DNA of 37,502 bases, taken from NCBI GenBank assembly GCA_902771595.1, contig CACXXH010000017.1, positions 1-37,502 on the forward strand, written 5' to 3'. Shown here in pieces: positions 7,379 through 14,646 of this stretch. The DNA comes from Fibrobacter succinogenes. Its GTDB lineage: Bacteria; Fibrobacterota; Fibrobacteria; Fibrobacterales; Fibrobacteraceae. A program made the translations under genes and the position numbers. The notes under the pieces are model-generated. The model was not told the origin of the DNA. It searched no databases and saw only the letters and a list, made by a program, of their open reading frames with translations. Every line of letters begins with the position of its first letter. Position 1 is the first letter of the stretch.

Positions 7379-8383
7379 ATGTTTCTCCCTCTTCCCGACG
7401 ATTTTCATGCTCACCTGCGCCAGGGCGAACTCATGCCCGGATATGTACACGACCTTGTGAGCCAATTCGGACGCGCCATCATCATGCCGAATACCGTCCC
7501 CGCGATGACTTCGGCAAATGCGATAAACGAATACAAGAAACAAATTCTAGAAGCGGCAAAGGATGTCCGTCCCGACTTTGTCCCGCTGATGACCTTCAAG
7601 CTGAACCCGAACTACACGGAGCAGGACTTGAAGGACATGATGGCGGTGGGCGTAATCGCCGGCAAGTACTACCCCGCGGGCGTCACCACGAACAGTGCCG
7701 ACGGCATCAGCGATTTCGAAGCAGTCTTCCCGGTAGTTGCGATGATGGAGAAGCTCGGGCTCGTGCTGTGCGTGCACGGCGAAGAACCGGGCGAGTTCTG
7801 CCTGGACCGCGAACCCGCATTTATCAAGCGCGTCGAGACCCTCGCCGAAAAATTCCCGAAGTTAAAAATCGTTTTTGAACACCTGAGTTCCGCAAGGTCG
7901 GTCGAGGCCGTCAAGCGGCTGCCTGCAAATGTGGCGGCGACATTCACGGTTCATCACCTGATGATGACTCTCGACGACATCGTCGGGGACGCCCTCAGGC
8001 CGCACCATTTCTGCAAGCCCCTGCCGAAGCGGCCTGAAGACCGTGCCGCCATCCGCGAGGCCGCCTTCAGCGGCAACCCGAAGTTTTTCCTCGGCACGGA
8101 CTCCGCCCCGCACCAGCAGGGCAAAAAGGAATGTCCGTGCGGGGCGGCGGGCGTCTACAGCGCTCCCGTGGCCATCCCGCTCCTGGTTCAGGAATTCGAC
8201 AACGCGGGCCGTCTCGACAAACTGGCTGATTTCATCGGCGGCTTCGGCGCGGATTTCTACGGAATCCCGCGGCCCACGAAGCAGATAGAAGTCGTCCGCG
8301 AAGCGTGGACCGTACCCACGCTCGTGAACGGCGTGGTGCCCCTCGCCGCCGGCCAGACGCTCGAATGGAAGATTAAATCCTGA
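7379..8383 (+). CDS. pyrC: Dihydroorotase, class II (E. coli PyrC type)
   Basis: PyrC interconverts carbamoyl-aspartate and dihydroorotate in pyrimidine synthesis. The 334-residue length and motifs match the class II enzymes: metal ligands His10 and His12 in DFHAHLRQG, the lysine expected to be carboxylated, Lys96 in AGKYYPAG, His133 (VHGE), His168 (FEHLSS) and catalytic Asp241 in GTDSAPH. The ribosome site AAAAGGA supports the ATG. It stands alone between the mla genes and plsC and is closed by a strong terminator. Confidence 0.96.
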   Translation: MFLPLPDDFHAHLRQGELMPGYVHDLVSQFGRAIIMPNTVPAMTSANAINEYKKQILEAAKDVRPDFVPLMTFKLNPNYTEQDLKDMMAVGVIAGKYYPAGVTTNSADGISDFEAVFPVVAMMEKLGLVLCVHGEEPGEFCLDREPAFIKRVETLAEKFPKLKIVFEHLSSARSVEAVKRLPANVAATFTVHHLMMTLDDIVGDALRPHHFCKPLPKRPEDRAAIREAAFSGNPKFFLGTDSAPHQQGKKECPCGAAGVYSAPVAIPLLVQEFDNAGRLDKLADFIGGFGADFYGIPRPTKQIEVVREAWTVPTLVNGVVPLAAGQTLEWKIKS

Positions 8384-8407
8384 TTTTCTCAAAAAAATCT
8401 TTTTTAT

Positions 8408-8438
8408 AAAAAAAAGGGGTTCGCAATCCCTTTTTTTT
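8408..8438 (+). terminator. Intrinsic terminator after pyrC
   Basis: A perfect 11-base-pair stem: eight A plus GGG (8408-8418) pairs with CCC plus eight T (8428-8438) around the nine-base loop GTTCGCAAT. The T-run is part of the 3' arm. It ends pyrC transcription only 19 bases before plsC, so plsC needs its own promoter in a very short space. Confidence 0.88.
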
Positions 8439-8456
8439 GGTATTTTTCAAATAACT

Positions 8457-9224
8457 ATGCGCGCTATACTTGCAACACTCTATTACGTAATTGTCTTTTT
8501 CTGCATGACCGTTATCGGCATCCCCTATATCATTTACATGGGCTATATCAGGGGTAAAAAAGAACGCATTACCAACATCTGTAGTTTCTTTTTCACGAAA
8601 CTCGCATTCAGAATTTTCCGCATCAAACTCCATGTCGACGGCAAGGAAAACGTCCCCCCGCCGGGCAAGGGATTCGTGATTATCGCGAACCACCAGAGTT
8701 TCCTCGACATCAACGTCATGTGGCCCGTAGTCGGCAACACGGCATTCATGGCCAAGGCGAGCCTCTGGATGGCGCCCGTCTTCGGCTGGATCCTCAACAT
8801 CATCGGCTGCATTCCCGTTTACAAGAACCCGCGCAAGAACGCCGGCATGGGCAAGCTCGTCGCCGACCGTCTCGCCAAGGGTTACAACATCACGGTGTTC
8901 CCCGAAGGCCACCGCAGCGAAGACGACCGCATGTTCAATTTCCAGAACGGCATATTCCGCATGGCGAAGGAACACCATTTCGACATCCTCCCCATCACGC
9001 TGATAAACACCGGCGAGATTTTGCCCAAGCGCAAATGGGCGATTTACGGTGGCGTAGTGAAGATGGTCGTACATCCGCTCGTAAAAGCGGAGGACTACGC
9101 CGACAAGCCGATGGCGGAATTGCGCGACGAAATGCACGACCTTATAGAGTCCGCGCTACCCTACGCGCAGGCGGCGAAGAACACGAAAAATTTAACAGAC
9201 ACGGAGAAATCCGAGGAGAAGTGA
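8457..9224 (+). CDS. plsC: 1-acyl-sn-glycerol-3-phosphate acyltransferase
   Basis: The 255-residue protein acylates lysophosphatidic acid to phosphatidic acid at the inner membrane. An N-terminal hydrophobic segment (about 5-30) is followed by the acyltransferase box NHQSFLD (His79, Asp84; HX4D), the substrate motif VFPEGHRS (147-154) and the motif IV region LPITLINTG. The C-terminal tail is polar and Lys/Glu-rich. There is no recognisable Shine-Dalgarno before the ATG, and the gene starts 18 bases after the pyrC terminator, so a leaderless or very short leader is plausible. rnr follows after one base. Confidence 0.92.
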   Translation: MRAILATLYYVIVFFCMTVIGIPYIIYMGYIRGKKERITNICSFFFTKLAFRIFRIKLHVDGKENVPPPGKGFVIIANHQSFLDINVMWPVVGNTAFMAKASLWMAPVFGWILNIIGCIPVYKNPRKNAGMGKLVADRLAKGYNITVFPEGHRSEDDRMFNFQNGIFRMAKEHHFDILPITLINTGEILPKRKWAIYGGVVKMVVHPLVKAEDYADKPMAELRDEMHDLIESALPYAQAAKNTKNLTDTEKSEEK

Positions 9225-9225
9225 C

Positions 9226-11538
9226 ATGGCACAGCGTTTACCTAGCGAAGAACAGATTATAGCGATTTTACGCGACGAACCGATGGTCGGAAGCCAGCTC
9301 CGCGGAGCACTCGGGCTGCCCAAGAAGCAGAAGATGGCTTTCAAGCAGCTGCTCGCCGACATGGTGGAGCGCGGACTCCTGAAGCGCACGAGCCACAAGG
9401 AATACCAGCTCGGCGACGGCGAGAGCCTCGAAGAAAAGCGCGAGAAGCGCATCAAGAAGATTGCGGAACAGTACCCTGAAGACAACCGCAGGCCCGCCGC
9501 TCGCAGCCGCAGGCAGAACGACAAGGAAAACGAGACCCGCGTCAAGCGCGGCATCTTGCACCAAATCGGTGACGAGCAGTGGGAAGTCCACGAAATCGAT
9601 ACCGGCAAGGTGTACGAGATGTGCCACCGCAGGCAGGCGCCGGGCAAGGAAGGCGAGACCATCAGCTTCACGCTGTACCCGCACCCGAAACTCAAGCACA
9701 GCTACCTCGCGAAAGTCGACCGCAGCGCCGAAGCGCTGAACGTAAGCTGGGACGAAGTCAAGACGAAGTTCATGGAAGAGAGCAACTTGCCCAAGGACTT
9801 CTCCCCCGCCATCAAGAAATTCGTAGAAGGCATCAAGGAACCGAGCGCAAAGGATTTCAAGGGGCGCGTGGACTACCGCAAGCTCGACGTGCTCTGCATC
9901 GACCCCGATGGCGCCATGGACCACGACGACGCCATCAGCGTGGAACGCCTGCCCAAGGGAGGCTTCAAGCTGGGCGTGCACATCGCCGACGTGAGCTACT
10001 ACGTACCCGAAGGGAGTGACCTCGACAAAGAAGCGCTTGAACGCAGCTACACGCAGTACCTGCCGTGGACCGCCGTGCCCATGCTCCCCGAAAAGCTTTC
10101 GAGCGGAGTGTGCAGTTTGCACCAGGGCGTAGACCGCTGCGCGTTCACCTGCATGATGGAACTCGACAAAGACGCGAACGTGCTCAGCTGGGATTTCCAC
10201 CGGAGCATCGTGAACGTATCGAAGGGCATCACTTACCGCGAAGCCGTGCAGATGATGGAAGCGGGCGACGATTCCATCAAGGCGCTCGCCGAAGTGACCG
10301 CACTCCTGAAGAAGAACCGCACCAAGGAAGGCCTGCTCGAATTCAAGAGTACCGAATACGGCTGCAAGTTCAACGAGGCGGGCGAACCCGAAAAGATTGT
10401 GCCGCGCGAATCCGACGAATCGAATTCGTGGGTCGAAGAATGCATGCTCATCGCGAACAACTGCTGCGCGAAGGAACTCTCCAAGCGCAAATTGCAGGGC
10501 ATCTACCGCATTCACGAGGCGCCCGATACCAAGGACATCATGGAACTGTACTACATGTACCCGGACCTGTTCAAGGACGCTCCGGTCATGTTGCGCGATT
10601 TGGGCAAGCCGCGTAGCGGCGACACGAACCTGAACCCGGTCGCATTCAAGCTGTACCAGCACCTCGTAAAGCGCGCCGGCGATGACGAGACGCTCATGAA
10701 CCGCATCCTGCGCAGCATGCAGAAGGCCCACTACGACAGCAACAGCTTCGGGCACTTCGCTCTGAACTGGCAGGACTACAGCCACTTCACCTCGCCCATC
10801 CGCCGTTACGCGGACCTCTGGTGCCATCGCGAACTCGCGCGCAAGGGCAAGGAAATCAACGCCGAACGCGCGAACAGCGTGATTGAAGTCTGCGACCTCA
10901 TCTCGGCAAACGAAATCAAGAACATGAAGGTGGAGCGCATCTCCATCAAGGTGTGCAGCTGCTGGATTCTGAAGAGCCACATCGGCGACGACTTCGAAGC
11001 CAACGTCACGGGTATCGAGGAATGGGGCATCTACGTTTCCATCGCCGACCCGATCGCCGAAGGCCTGGTGCGCTTCCGCGACATCGCAGGCGACGACTTC
11101 TACGTATTCAATCCGGACCAAGGGCTCGCCTTCGGCAAGAAGAGCGGGCGCACGTTCCGCCGCGGCGACAAGGTGCTGGTGAGGCTCCTGCGCGTAGATC
11201 CTCTGCGTGGCCAGGCCGACTTCAGCATCATCGAGAAGCTCAGCAGTGAACCCAAGAAGCGCCGCCGTCAGGGCGAACGCGACGTGAACGAACGCGCCGA
11301 CCGTGCCGCTGCCGCAGAAGCGCTCGGTTACCTGAGCCAGCCCGATGAAATCGACGACCGCGACGACTTCGACGAACCCGAATACAGGGCAGGTTCGCGC
11401 GCCGCAAAGCGCAACCGCGAGCAGCGCCGCAAGGCGGCATTCGCCGACAGGAACGAGGGCGGTCGCAATTCCGGCGGCAAGCCGCGCGCCCGCAAGACCG
11501 ACGCACGCGGCGGCCGTGGCAAACGCGGAAGAAGATAA
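9226..11538 (+). CDS. rnr: Ribonuclease R
   Basis: A 770-residue processive 3'-5' exoribonuclease of the RNB family. Domains in order: N-terminal winged-helix region (about 1-65), a charged linker, cold-shock-like domains (about 105-200), the RNB catalytic domain and an S1 domain (about 590-675) followed by a long Arg/Lys/Glu-rich tail ending RGKRGRR. The RNB active site CIDPDGAMDHDDA has the four Asp ligands (Asp226, 232, 234, 235). The start has a good site (GAGGAG) inside the end of plsC. The basic tail is usual for RNase R and absent from RNase II. Confidence 0.95.
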   Translation: MAQRLPSEEQIIAILRDEPMVGSQLRGALGLPKKQKMAFKQLLADMVERGLLKRTSHKEYQLGDGESLEEKREKRIKKIAEQYPEDNRRPAARSRRQNDKENETRVKRGILHQIGDEQWEVHEIDTGKVYEMCHRRQAPGKEGETISFTLYPHPKLKHSYLAKVDRSAEALNVSWDEVKTKFMEESNLPKDFSPAIKKFVEGIKEPSAKDFKGRVDYRKLDVLCIDPDGAMDHDDAISVERLPKGGFKLGVHIADVSYYVPEGSDLDKEALERSYTQYLPWTAVPMLPEKLSSGVCSLHQGVDRCAFTCMMELDKDANVLSWDFHRSIVNVSKGITYREAVQMMEAGDDSIKALAEVTALLKKNRTKEGLLEFKSTEYGCKFNEAGEPEKIVPRESDESNSWVEECMLIANNCCAKELSKRKLQGIYRIHEAPDTKDIMELYYMYPDLFKDAPVMLRDLGKPRSGDTNLNPVAFKLYQHLVKRAGDDETLMNRILRSMQKAHYDSNSFGHFALNWQDYSHFTSPIRRYADLWCHRELARKGKEINAERANSVIEVCDLISANEIKNMKVERISIKVCSCWILKSHIGDDFEANVTGIEEWGIYVSIADPIAEGLVRFRDIAGDDFYVFNPDQGLAFGKKSGRTFRRGDKVLVRLLRVDPLRGQADFSIIEKLSSEPKKRRRQGERDVNERADRAAAAEALGYLSQPDEIDDRDDFDEPEYRAGSRAAKRNREQRRKAAFADRNEGGRNSGGKPRARKTDARGGRGKRGRR

Positions 11539-11550
11539 ACAGGAGCAGCC

Positions 11551-12492
11551 ATGGCATCGCACAAGAAAGTCGCGCTCTACGCAAGCTACCAGACCGGGAA
11601 AGACCTTCCCGGCTACGTGCGGTTCGCGCTTAGGCATCTGGCGGAGACGGACTTTCACGTGGTGCTCCTGACCAACGACCGCGAACTTTCCGAAGACACC
11701 TACAACTTCATCGCCGACAACCAAATCGAACTTTTCCTCACGCGAAACCACGGGTTCGATTTCGGGATGTGGCACCGCTACCTCAAACTCAAGGTCAGCA
11801 ATCCCGCCGCAAACGGGGCGCAGGAATCCATGGGCAATCTCGACAGGCTGCTCGTGCTGAACGACTCCATCGTCTACTTCCAGAACAACTTCGAGAAGTT
11901 CTTCGCCGAAGCCGAGAAGAGCAGCGCCGATGTCGTGTCGCTCACCAGCAGCAACGAAATCTGCCCGCACCTGCAATCGTTCTTCCTCTATATGAAACAG
12001 CCCGCGCTCGGTGCGTTCTTCATGCACCTCTTCGAGACGCCTGAACAGGAAGACTTCAAGAGCACGGTGCGCCACATGGAAATCGGGCTCAGCGAGAAGT
12101 TCGTGGAGGCGGAAGTCCGCATGGAAGCGCTCTACCCCACCGAAGGCATGGCGCTGTTCTCCGCAAAGGAACTCATCGAGCAAGGAACCGGATTCATCAA
12201 GCGCAAACTGCTGCAACGCCGCTTCACCTTCGACGAGAAGGTGTACTTCATCCGCATGGGAGCGAAGGATGCGCTCAACGCCGACTATGCCGCCATCGTC
12301 AAGAAGGCGGGACTCGCCCACGATTTCAAGGAAGAATGGATTCCGGCCATAGTGGATTCGCCAATCAGGCACAAGGCCGACCTCCTGTGGGAAGGCGCCT
12401 TCGACAAGGTCGGATGGCCGTTACTGCGCACCGCAATCAAGACCAAGTACAAGCTGCTCCGCAAGCCGCTCGAAGGCGACGAGTACAAGTAA
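11551..12492 (+). CDS. RgpF-like rhamnan-synthesis glycosyltransferase
   Basis: The 313-residue protein resembles the rhamnan synthesis protein F family (cell-surface polysaccharide glycosyltransferases). Landmarks are NHGFDFGMW (about 70-78), LLVLNDSIVYF and the SNEICPHLQSFFLYM segment, corresponding to the family's YDFG, NDS and HLQSYF blocks. There is no signal peptide or membrane helix, so it is cytosolic or peripheral. It follows rnr after 12 bases with AGGAG as the ribosome site and probably shares its transcript. The sugar and acceptor cannot be read from the sequence. Confidence in the family is moderate to good. Confidence 0.75.
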   Translation: MASHKKVALYASYQTGKDLPGYVRFALRHLAETDFHVVLLTNDRELSEDTYNFIADNQIELFLTRNHGFDFGMWHRYLKLKVSNPAANGAQESMGNLDRLLVLNDSIVYFQNNFEKFFAEAEKSSADVVSLTSSNEICPHLQSFFLYMKQPALGAFFMHLFETPEQEDFKSTVRHMEIGLSEKFVEAEVRMEALYPTEGMALFSAKELIEQGTGFIKRKLLQRRFTFDEKVYFIRMGAKDALNADYAAIVKKAGLAHDFKEEWIPAIVDSPIRHKADLLWEGAFDKVGWPLLRTAIKTKYKLLRKPLEGDEYK

Positions 12493-12500
12493 CCGGAGTC

Positions 12501-12521
12501 ATGCTGAACTTGATTCAGCAT
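12501..12521 (+). repeat. Short palindromic repeat (ATGCTGAA-N5-TTCAGCAT)
   Basis: A perfect eight-base-pair inverted repeat with the loop CTTGA lies just after the glycosyltransferase stop. There is no T-run. I recall closely related ATGCTGAACTTG...CAGCAT palindromes as common intergenic repeats in many bacteria, from memory and not checked. It could be a REP-like unit or a weak 3' end of the plsC operon. Confidence 0.5.
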
Positions 12522-12550
12522 CGGATATAAGCAGTCATTTCGTCTTAAAC

Positions 12551-12645
12551 CGTGAGCAACAAAGCCCTCGGGTGTTAACCGAGGGCGGTTGCGAGAGCGA
12601 GCGCTTGCCGGAGTAATTTAATCCCCGAGTGAAGCGCGAGCGGTC
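12551..12645 (+). repeat. Copy 1 of a 95-bp structured dispersed element
   Basis: It begins CGTGAGC (12551-12557) and holds the hairpin GCCCTCGG-N7-CCGAGGGC (12564-12586). Then come GCGAGAGCGAG (12591-12601), CCGGAGTAATTTAAT (12608-12622) and CGAGCGGTC (12637-12645). The same landmarks occur in the same order and at nearly identical spacing at 27296-27390, where the stem sequence is different but still pairs. The right part encodes the last residues of the flanking minus-strand lipoprotein. A nine-base direct repeat GTCTTAAAC lies at 12542-12550 and 12643-12651. Confidence 0.7.
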
Positions 12646-13571
12646 TTAAACAAAGTGGTTACCTGGATGGAATCCAGCTCTTCGCGCCCCCCCTCGTAAC
12701 GAGTGAACCCCAAAGTCCAGGTAACCGTAGTATCCGATACTAGTTCGTTAAAGTTTTCAAATTGGTAAGTATTCTCCTCGGGGCTCCACTTCTCCGGCCA
12801 CGACTTTAGATACTTATAGCTATACTGGGCATCGAGCACCGGCATCACGCCCAAGACCGTCAGCGGGAAATCGCGGAACGACAACTCCGAATTGACCATA
12901 AGGCGTTTCTTGCCACCCATCCGTGAATCACTTACGTCCAAAGTATCGAAGAAATCCCGGATCACGACAGAATCGAACGGGTGCTCGCCGGGTTCATAGA
13001 CAAATTCCGGCACAATATAATCCATCAACCGATTCTCGCCGTAATTGATAAAGGTCGTATCGTGCTTGTAGCTGTACGATTCCTTGTAAAATGTATCCTT
13101 GACAACCGTATCGGTAATCGAGACATGGCAATGAACGGTATCTATAACTAGTTCTTGATATACCACCGGCTCATAAGCAGGGCCATCTATAGGCGCAAGC
13201 ACAAGCACAAGTTGTTCCTGGCACGAAAACTCCGTCTCGCCAATATCGCATTCCAGAGCCACTGAAGATTTTGTCAGCGTGTCGATTGCGCCTGTGGAAT
13301 CGCTGTACAAGAACGATGTATAGGAAGTCCCTTCTTTTTCAATCACCCTTTCCACAGTATCGCGGTAGACGGTGACCGTATCGTGGTGATAAATTACCTC
13401 CCTATCCCCACAGTATTCCGGCTTATCCCCAGACGACTGCGGTTCAGTCTTTTCGCCTGTTTCATCTTGCGGCCCGGTCGGCGAAGCCTCTTCTTGCGAG
13501 CATGCCGCAAAGAAAACCGCAATGAAAAGCACCCAAAAACGCAATGCCCATTTAAAGCAAACGCCCCCCAT
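12618..13571 (-). CDS. Predicted lipoprotein of unknown function
   Basis: I start at the ATG at 13571 (about 317 residues), because AGGGGGAAAA precedes it; an upstream in-frame ATG at 13595 has no site. The signal peptide FWVLFIAVFFAAC ends in a lipobox Cys, followed by a Ser/Thr/Pro/Glu linker. The body carries repeated DTV/DTT motifs (HHDTVTVYRDTVERVIEKEG and others) and few landmarks; I do not recognise the family. A promoter-like element lies 38 bases upstream. The last residues (RASLGD) are encoded by the dispersed repeat. Without that insert the frame would end FKTK-stop, suggesting a recently altered C-terminus. Confidence 0.8.
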   Translation of the reverse strand: MGGVCFKWALRFWVLFIAVFFAACSQEEASPTGPQDETGEKTEPQSSGDKPEYCGDREVIYHHDTVTVYRDTVERVIEKEGTSYTSFLYSDSTGAIDTLTKSSVALECDIGETEFSCQEQLVLVLAPIDGPAYEPVVYQELVIDTVHCHVSITDTVVKDTFYKESYSYKHDTTFINYGENRLMDYIVPEFVYEPGEHPFDSVVIRDFFDTLDVSDSRMGGKKRLMVNSELSFRDFPLTVLGVMPVLDAQYSYKYLKSWPEKWSPEENTYQFENFNELVSDTTVTWTLGFTRYEGGREELDSIQVTTLFKTARASLGD

Positions 13572-13602
13572 TTTTCCCCCTTTTTTATTTCCCAAATATC
13601 AT

Positions 13603-13690
13603 TTGCCCATAAAATACGTTCTTTTGGGTAAAACGAAAAGAGATTTTCGCGCTTTGCGAAAATCTATGAAAAGAGTCACGTATTTTTTCT
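13603..13690 (-). promoter_or_regulatory. Promoter-like element, copy 1
   Basis: Read on the minus strand: CGTGAC (13680-13675), 14 bases, TTCGCAAAG (13660-13652), 35 bases, TATTTTAT (13616-13609). The last fits a -10 box, 38 bases before the lipoprotein ATG. The same three blocks occur with identical spacing at 14495-14566. The interval also contains a ten-base-pair hairpin (AGATTTTCGC / GCGAAAATCT, 13641-13665) that could end transcription of the upstream minus-strand gene. Confidence 0.55.
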
Positions 13691-13698
13691 AATTAAGC

Positions 13699-14193
13699 TC
13701 AGAAGGCGAACTGAGCATCAAAGACAATCGTTGTCGGGGCAGACAGCAGCAATTCCAAATTAAAGCCTACATGCCTATTGATATCATAGTTCAATCCGGT
13801 AATAAAGGCGGTTGAAAACGGCGCACCATTCAAGGCAGCCACATTAGCCGACACACCAACAATGAAATGGAAGTGTTCACCGCCCACATGCCATACGGTC
13901 GGAATACGAACCACAACCCAGTCATACTGTATACTGAATTGCATGTAGTTGTGCCACGTTTCACCTACATAGAAACGCAGACCAAAACCAAGATCTAGCA
14001 AGCCAATTTCTGCAAAGAATCGAACAGGCAAGCCCCTATCGTCATCGGAAACACATTTTGTTTCTGTAACAGACGCTGCAGCAATCTCTTCAGGTGTAGA
14101 CGTGTGTTTCGGGCCTGCGAATACAGAATCCACATATGCGTCCGCCAATGCTGAAGCCGCCAAGAACATCACGATAAGCACAAATTTTCTCAT
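13699..14193 (-). CDS. Small outer-membrane-like exported protein
   Basis: I start at the ATG at 14193, preceded by AAGGAGAACC, giving 164 residues; the frame stays open further upstream but without a site. A Sec signal peptide (KFVLIVMFLAASALADA) is followed by a low-complexity linker and then alternating aromatic/hydrophobic strands (RFFAEIGLLDLGFGLRFYVGE, HFHFIVGVSANVAAL, HVGFNLELLLSAP). It ends with Phe (FDAQFAF), the outer-membrane beta-barrel signature recognised by BamA. At this size, six to eight strands are possible. No family name can be given. Confidence 0.75.
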   Translation of the reverse strand: MRKFVLIVMFLAASALADAYVDSVFAGPKHTSTPEEIAAASVTETKCVSDDDRGLPVRFFAEIGLLDLGFGLRFYVGETWHNYMQFSIQYDWVVVRIPTVWHVGGEHFHFIVGVSANVAALNGAPFSTAFITGLNYDINRHVGFNLELLLSAPTTIVFDAQFAF

Positions 14194-14221
14194 AGGTTCT
14201 CCTTTTTTTCCTTTAAAGATA

Positions 14222-14250
14222 AAAAAATCCCGTAATCGCCTACGGGATTT
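14222..14250 (-). terminator. Intrinsic terminator of the broken mini-gene
   Basis: AAAATCCCGTA-GGCGAT-TACGGGATTTT read on the minus strand is an 11-base-pair stem with a T-run, lying between the broken mini-gene and the small outer-membrane-like gene. It follows the last stop of the broken frame (14264-14262) by about 12 bases. Confidence 0.8.
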
Positions 14251-14261
14251 TAACAATAAAG

Positions 14262-14427
14262 TCATGGTATCGAGGAATCGGCTGAGGTCGACCATGGCAC
14301 GGATGATACCGTATCCACCTTGGTCGCCTAGCCTGTCCCCTCCAAAATCGTCGGCTGCGCCGTCCCCTCTTGAGGCGCAGCCGGTGGCAGTTCAAATCCA
14401 GAACACACCACAGAAAAACATCGCCAT
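14262..14427 (-). pseudogene. Broken small exported-protein gene, or a small RNA gene
   Basis: From ATG 14427 (GAGGGGG upstream) a frame reads MAMFFCGVFWI and stops at 14392. A neighbouring frame continues CSGFELPPAAPQEGTAQP and onward to a TAG at 14330-14328. After it, the same frame goes on ATKVDTVSSVPWSTSADSS to TGA at 14264-14262, right before a terminator. One frameshift and one nonsense change would restore a secreted or lipoprotein-like peptide of about 54 residues. A promoter-like element lies upstream. A nine-base-pair inverted repeat (GGCTGCGCC / GGCGCAGCC, 14353-14382) lies inside, so a structured RNA is the alternative. Confidence 0.45.
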
Positions 14428-14488
14428 TAAGGCTTTCCCCCTCAAAAAATGAGGTTTTTAGAGAAATGGAAACTTCTTATTTTTTCCT

Positions 14489-14575
14489 TTTCTTATAAAA
14501 TAACATTTTTCAGAGAAAATAAAACAAAAAATTTACACTTTGCGAATTTTCATGAAAAACGTCACGGATTTTTAC
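14489..14575 (-). promoter_or_regulatory. Promoter-like element, copy 2
   Basis: Same blocks as copy 1 at the same spacing: CGTGAC (14566-14561), TTCGCAAAG (14546-14538), TATTTTAT (14502-14495), on the minus strand. It would drive the broken mini-gene or small RNA 68 bases downstream. The rest of the 14428-14594 gap is AT-rich with no further gene. Confidence 0.5.
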
Positions 14576-14593
14576 ACATCCCCTTCCAGGCCA

Positions 14594-14628
14594 TAAAAAA
14601 AGACCGCCACTTTCATAGTGACGGTCTT
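14594..14628 (-). terminator. Intrinsic terminator of the rpmH-yidC operon
   Basis: On the minus strand AAGACCG(T)CAC-TATGAAA-GTG(G)CGGTCTT forms a stem with one mismatch, followed by seven T (14600-14594). It lies 19 bases after the yidC stop. Confidence 0.85.
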
Positions 14629-14646
14629 GTGAAAAAGCCCAAAAAC

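Noticed and set aside
9268..12372. 1034-codon open frame on the minus strand
   Set aside because: It is antisense to rnr and the glycosyltransferase, whose motifs are unambiguous. Its His/Val/Glu/Ala-rich composition is the usual shadow of GC-biased codons.
14381..14410. tRNA-like 3' end (GTTCAAATCC ... ACACACCA)
   Set aside because: The bases around the T-loop-like sequence do not form a T stem, and no acceptor or anticodon arm can be built upstream.
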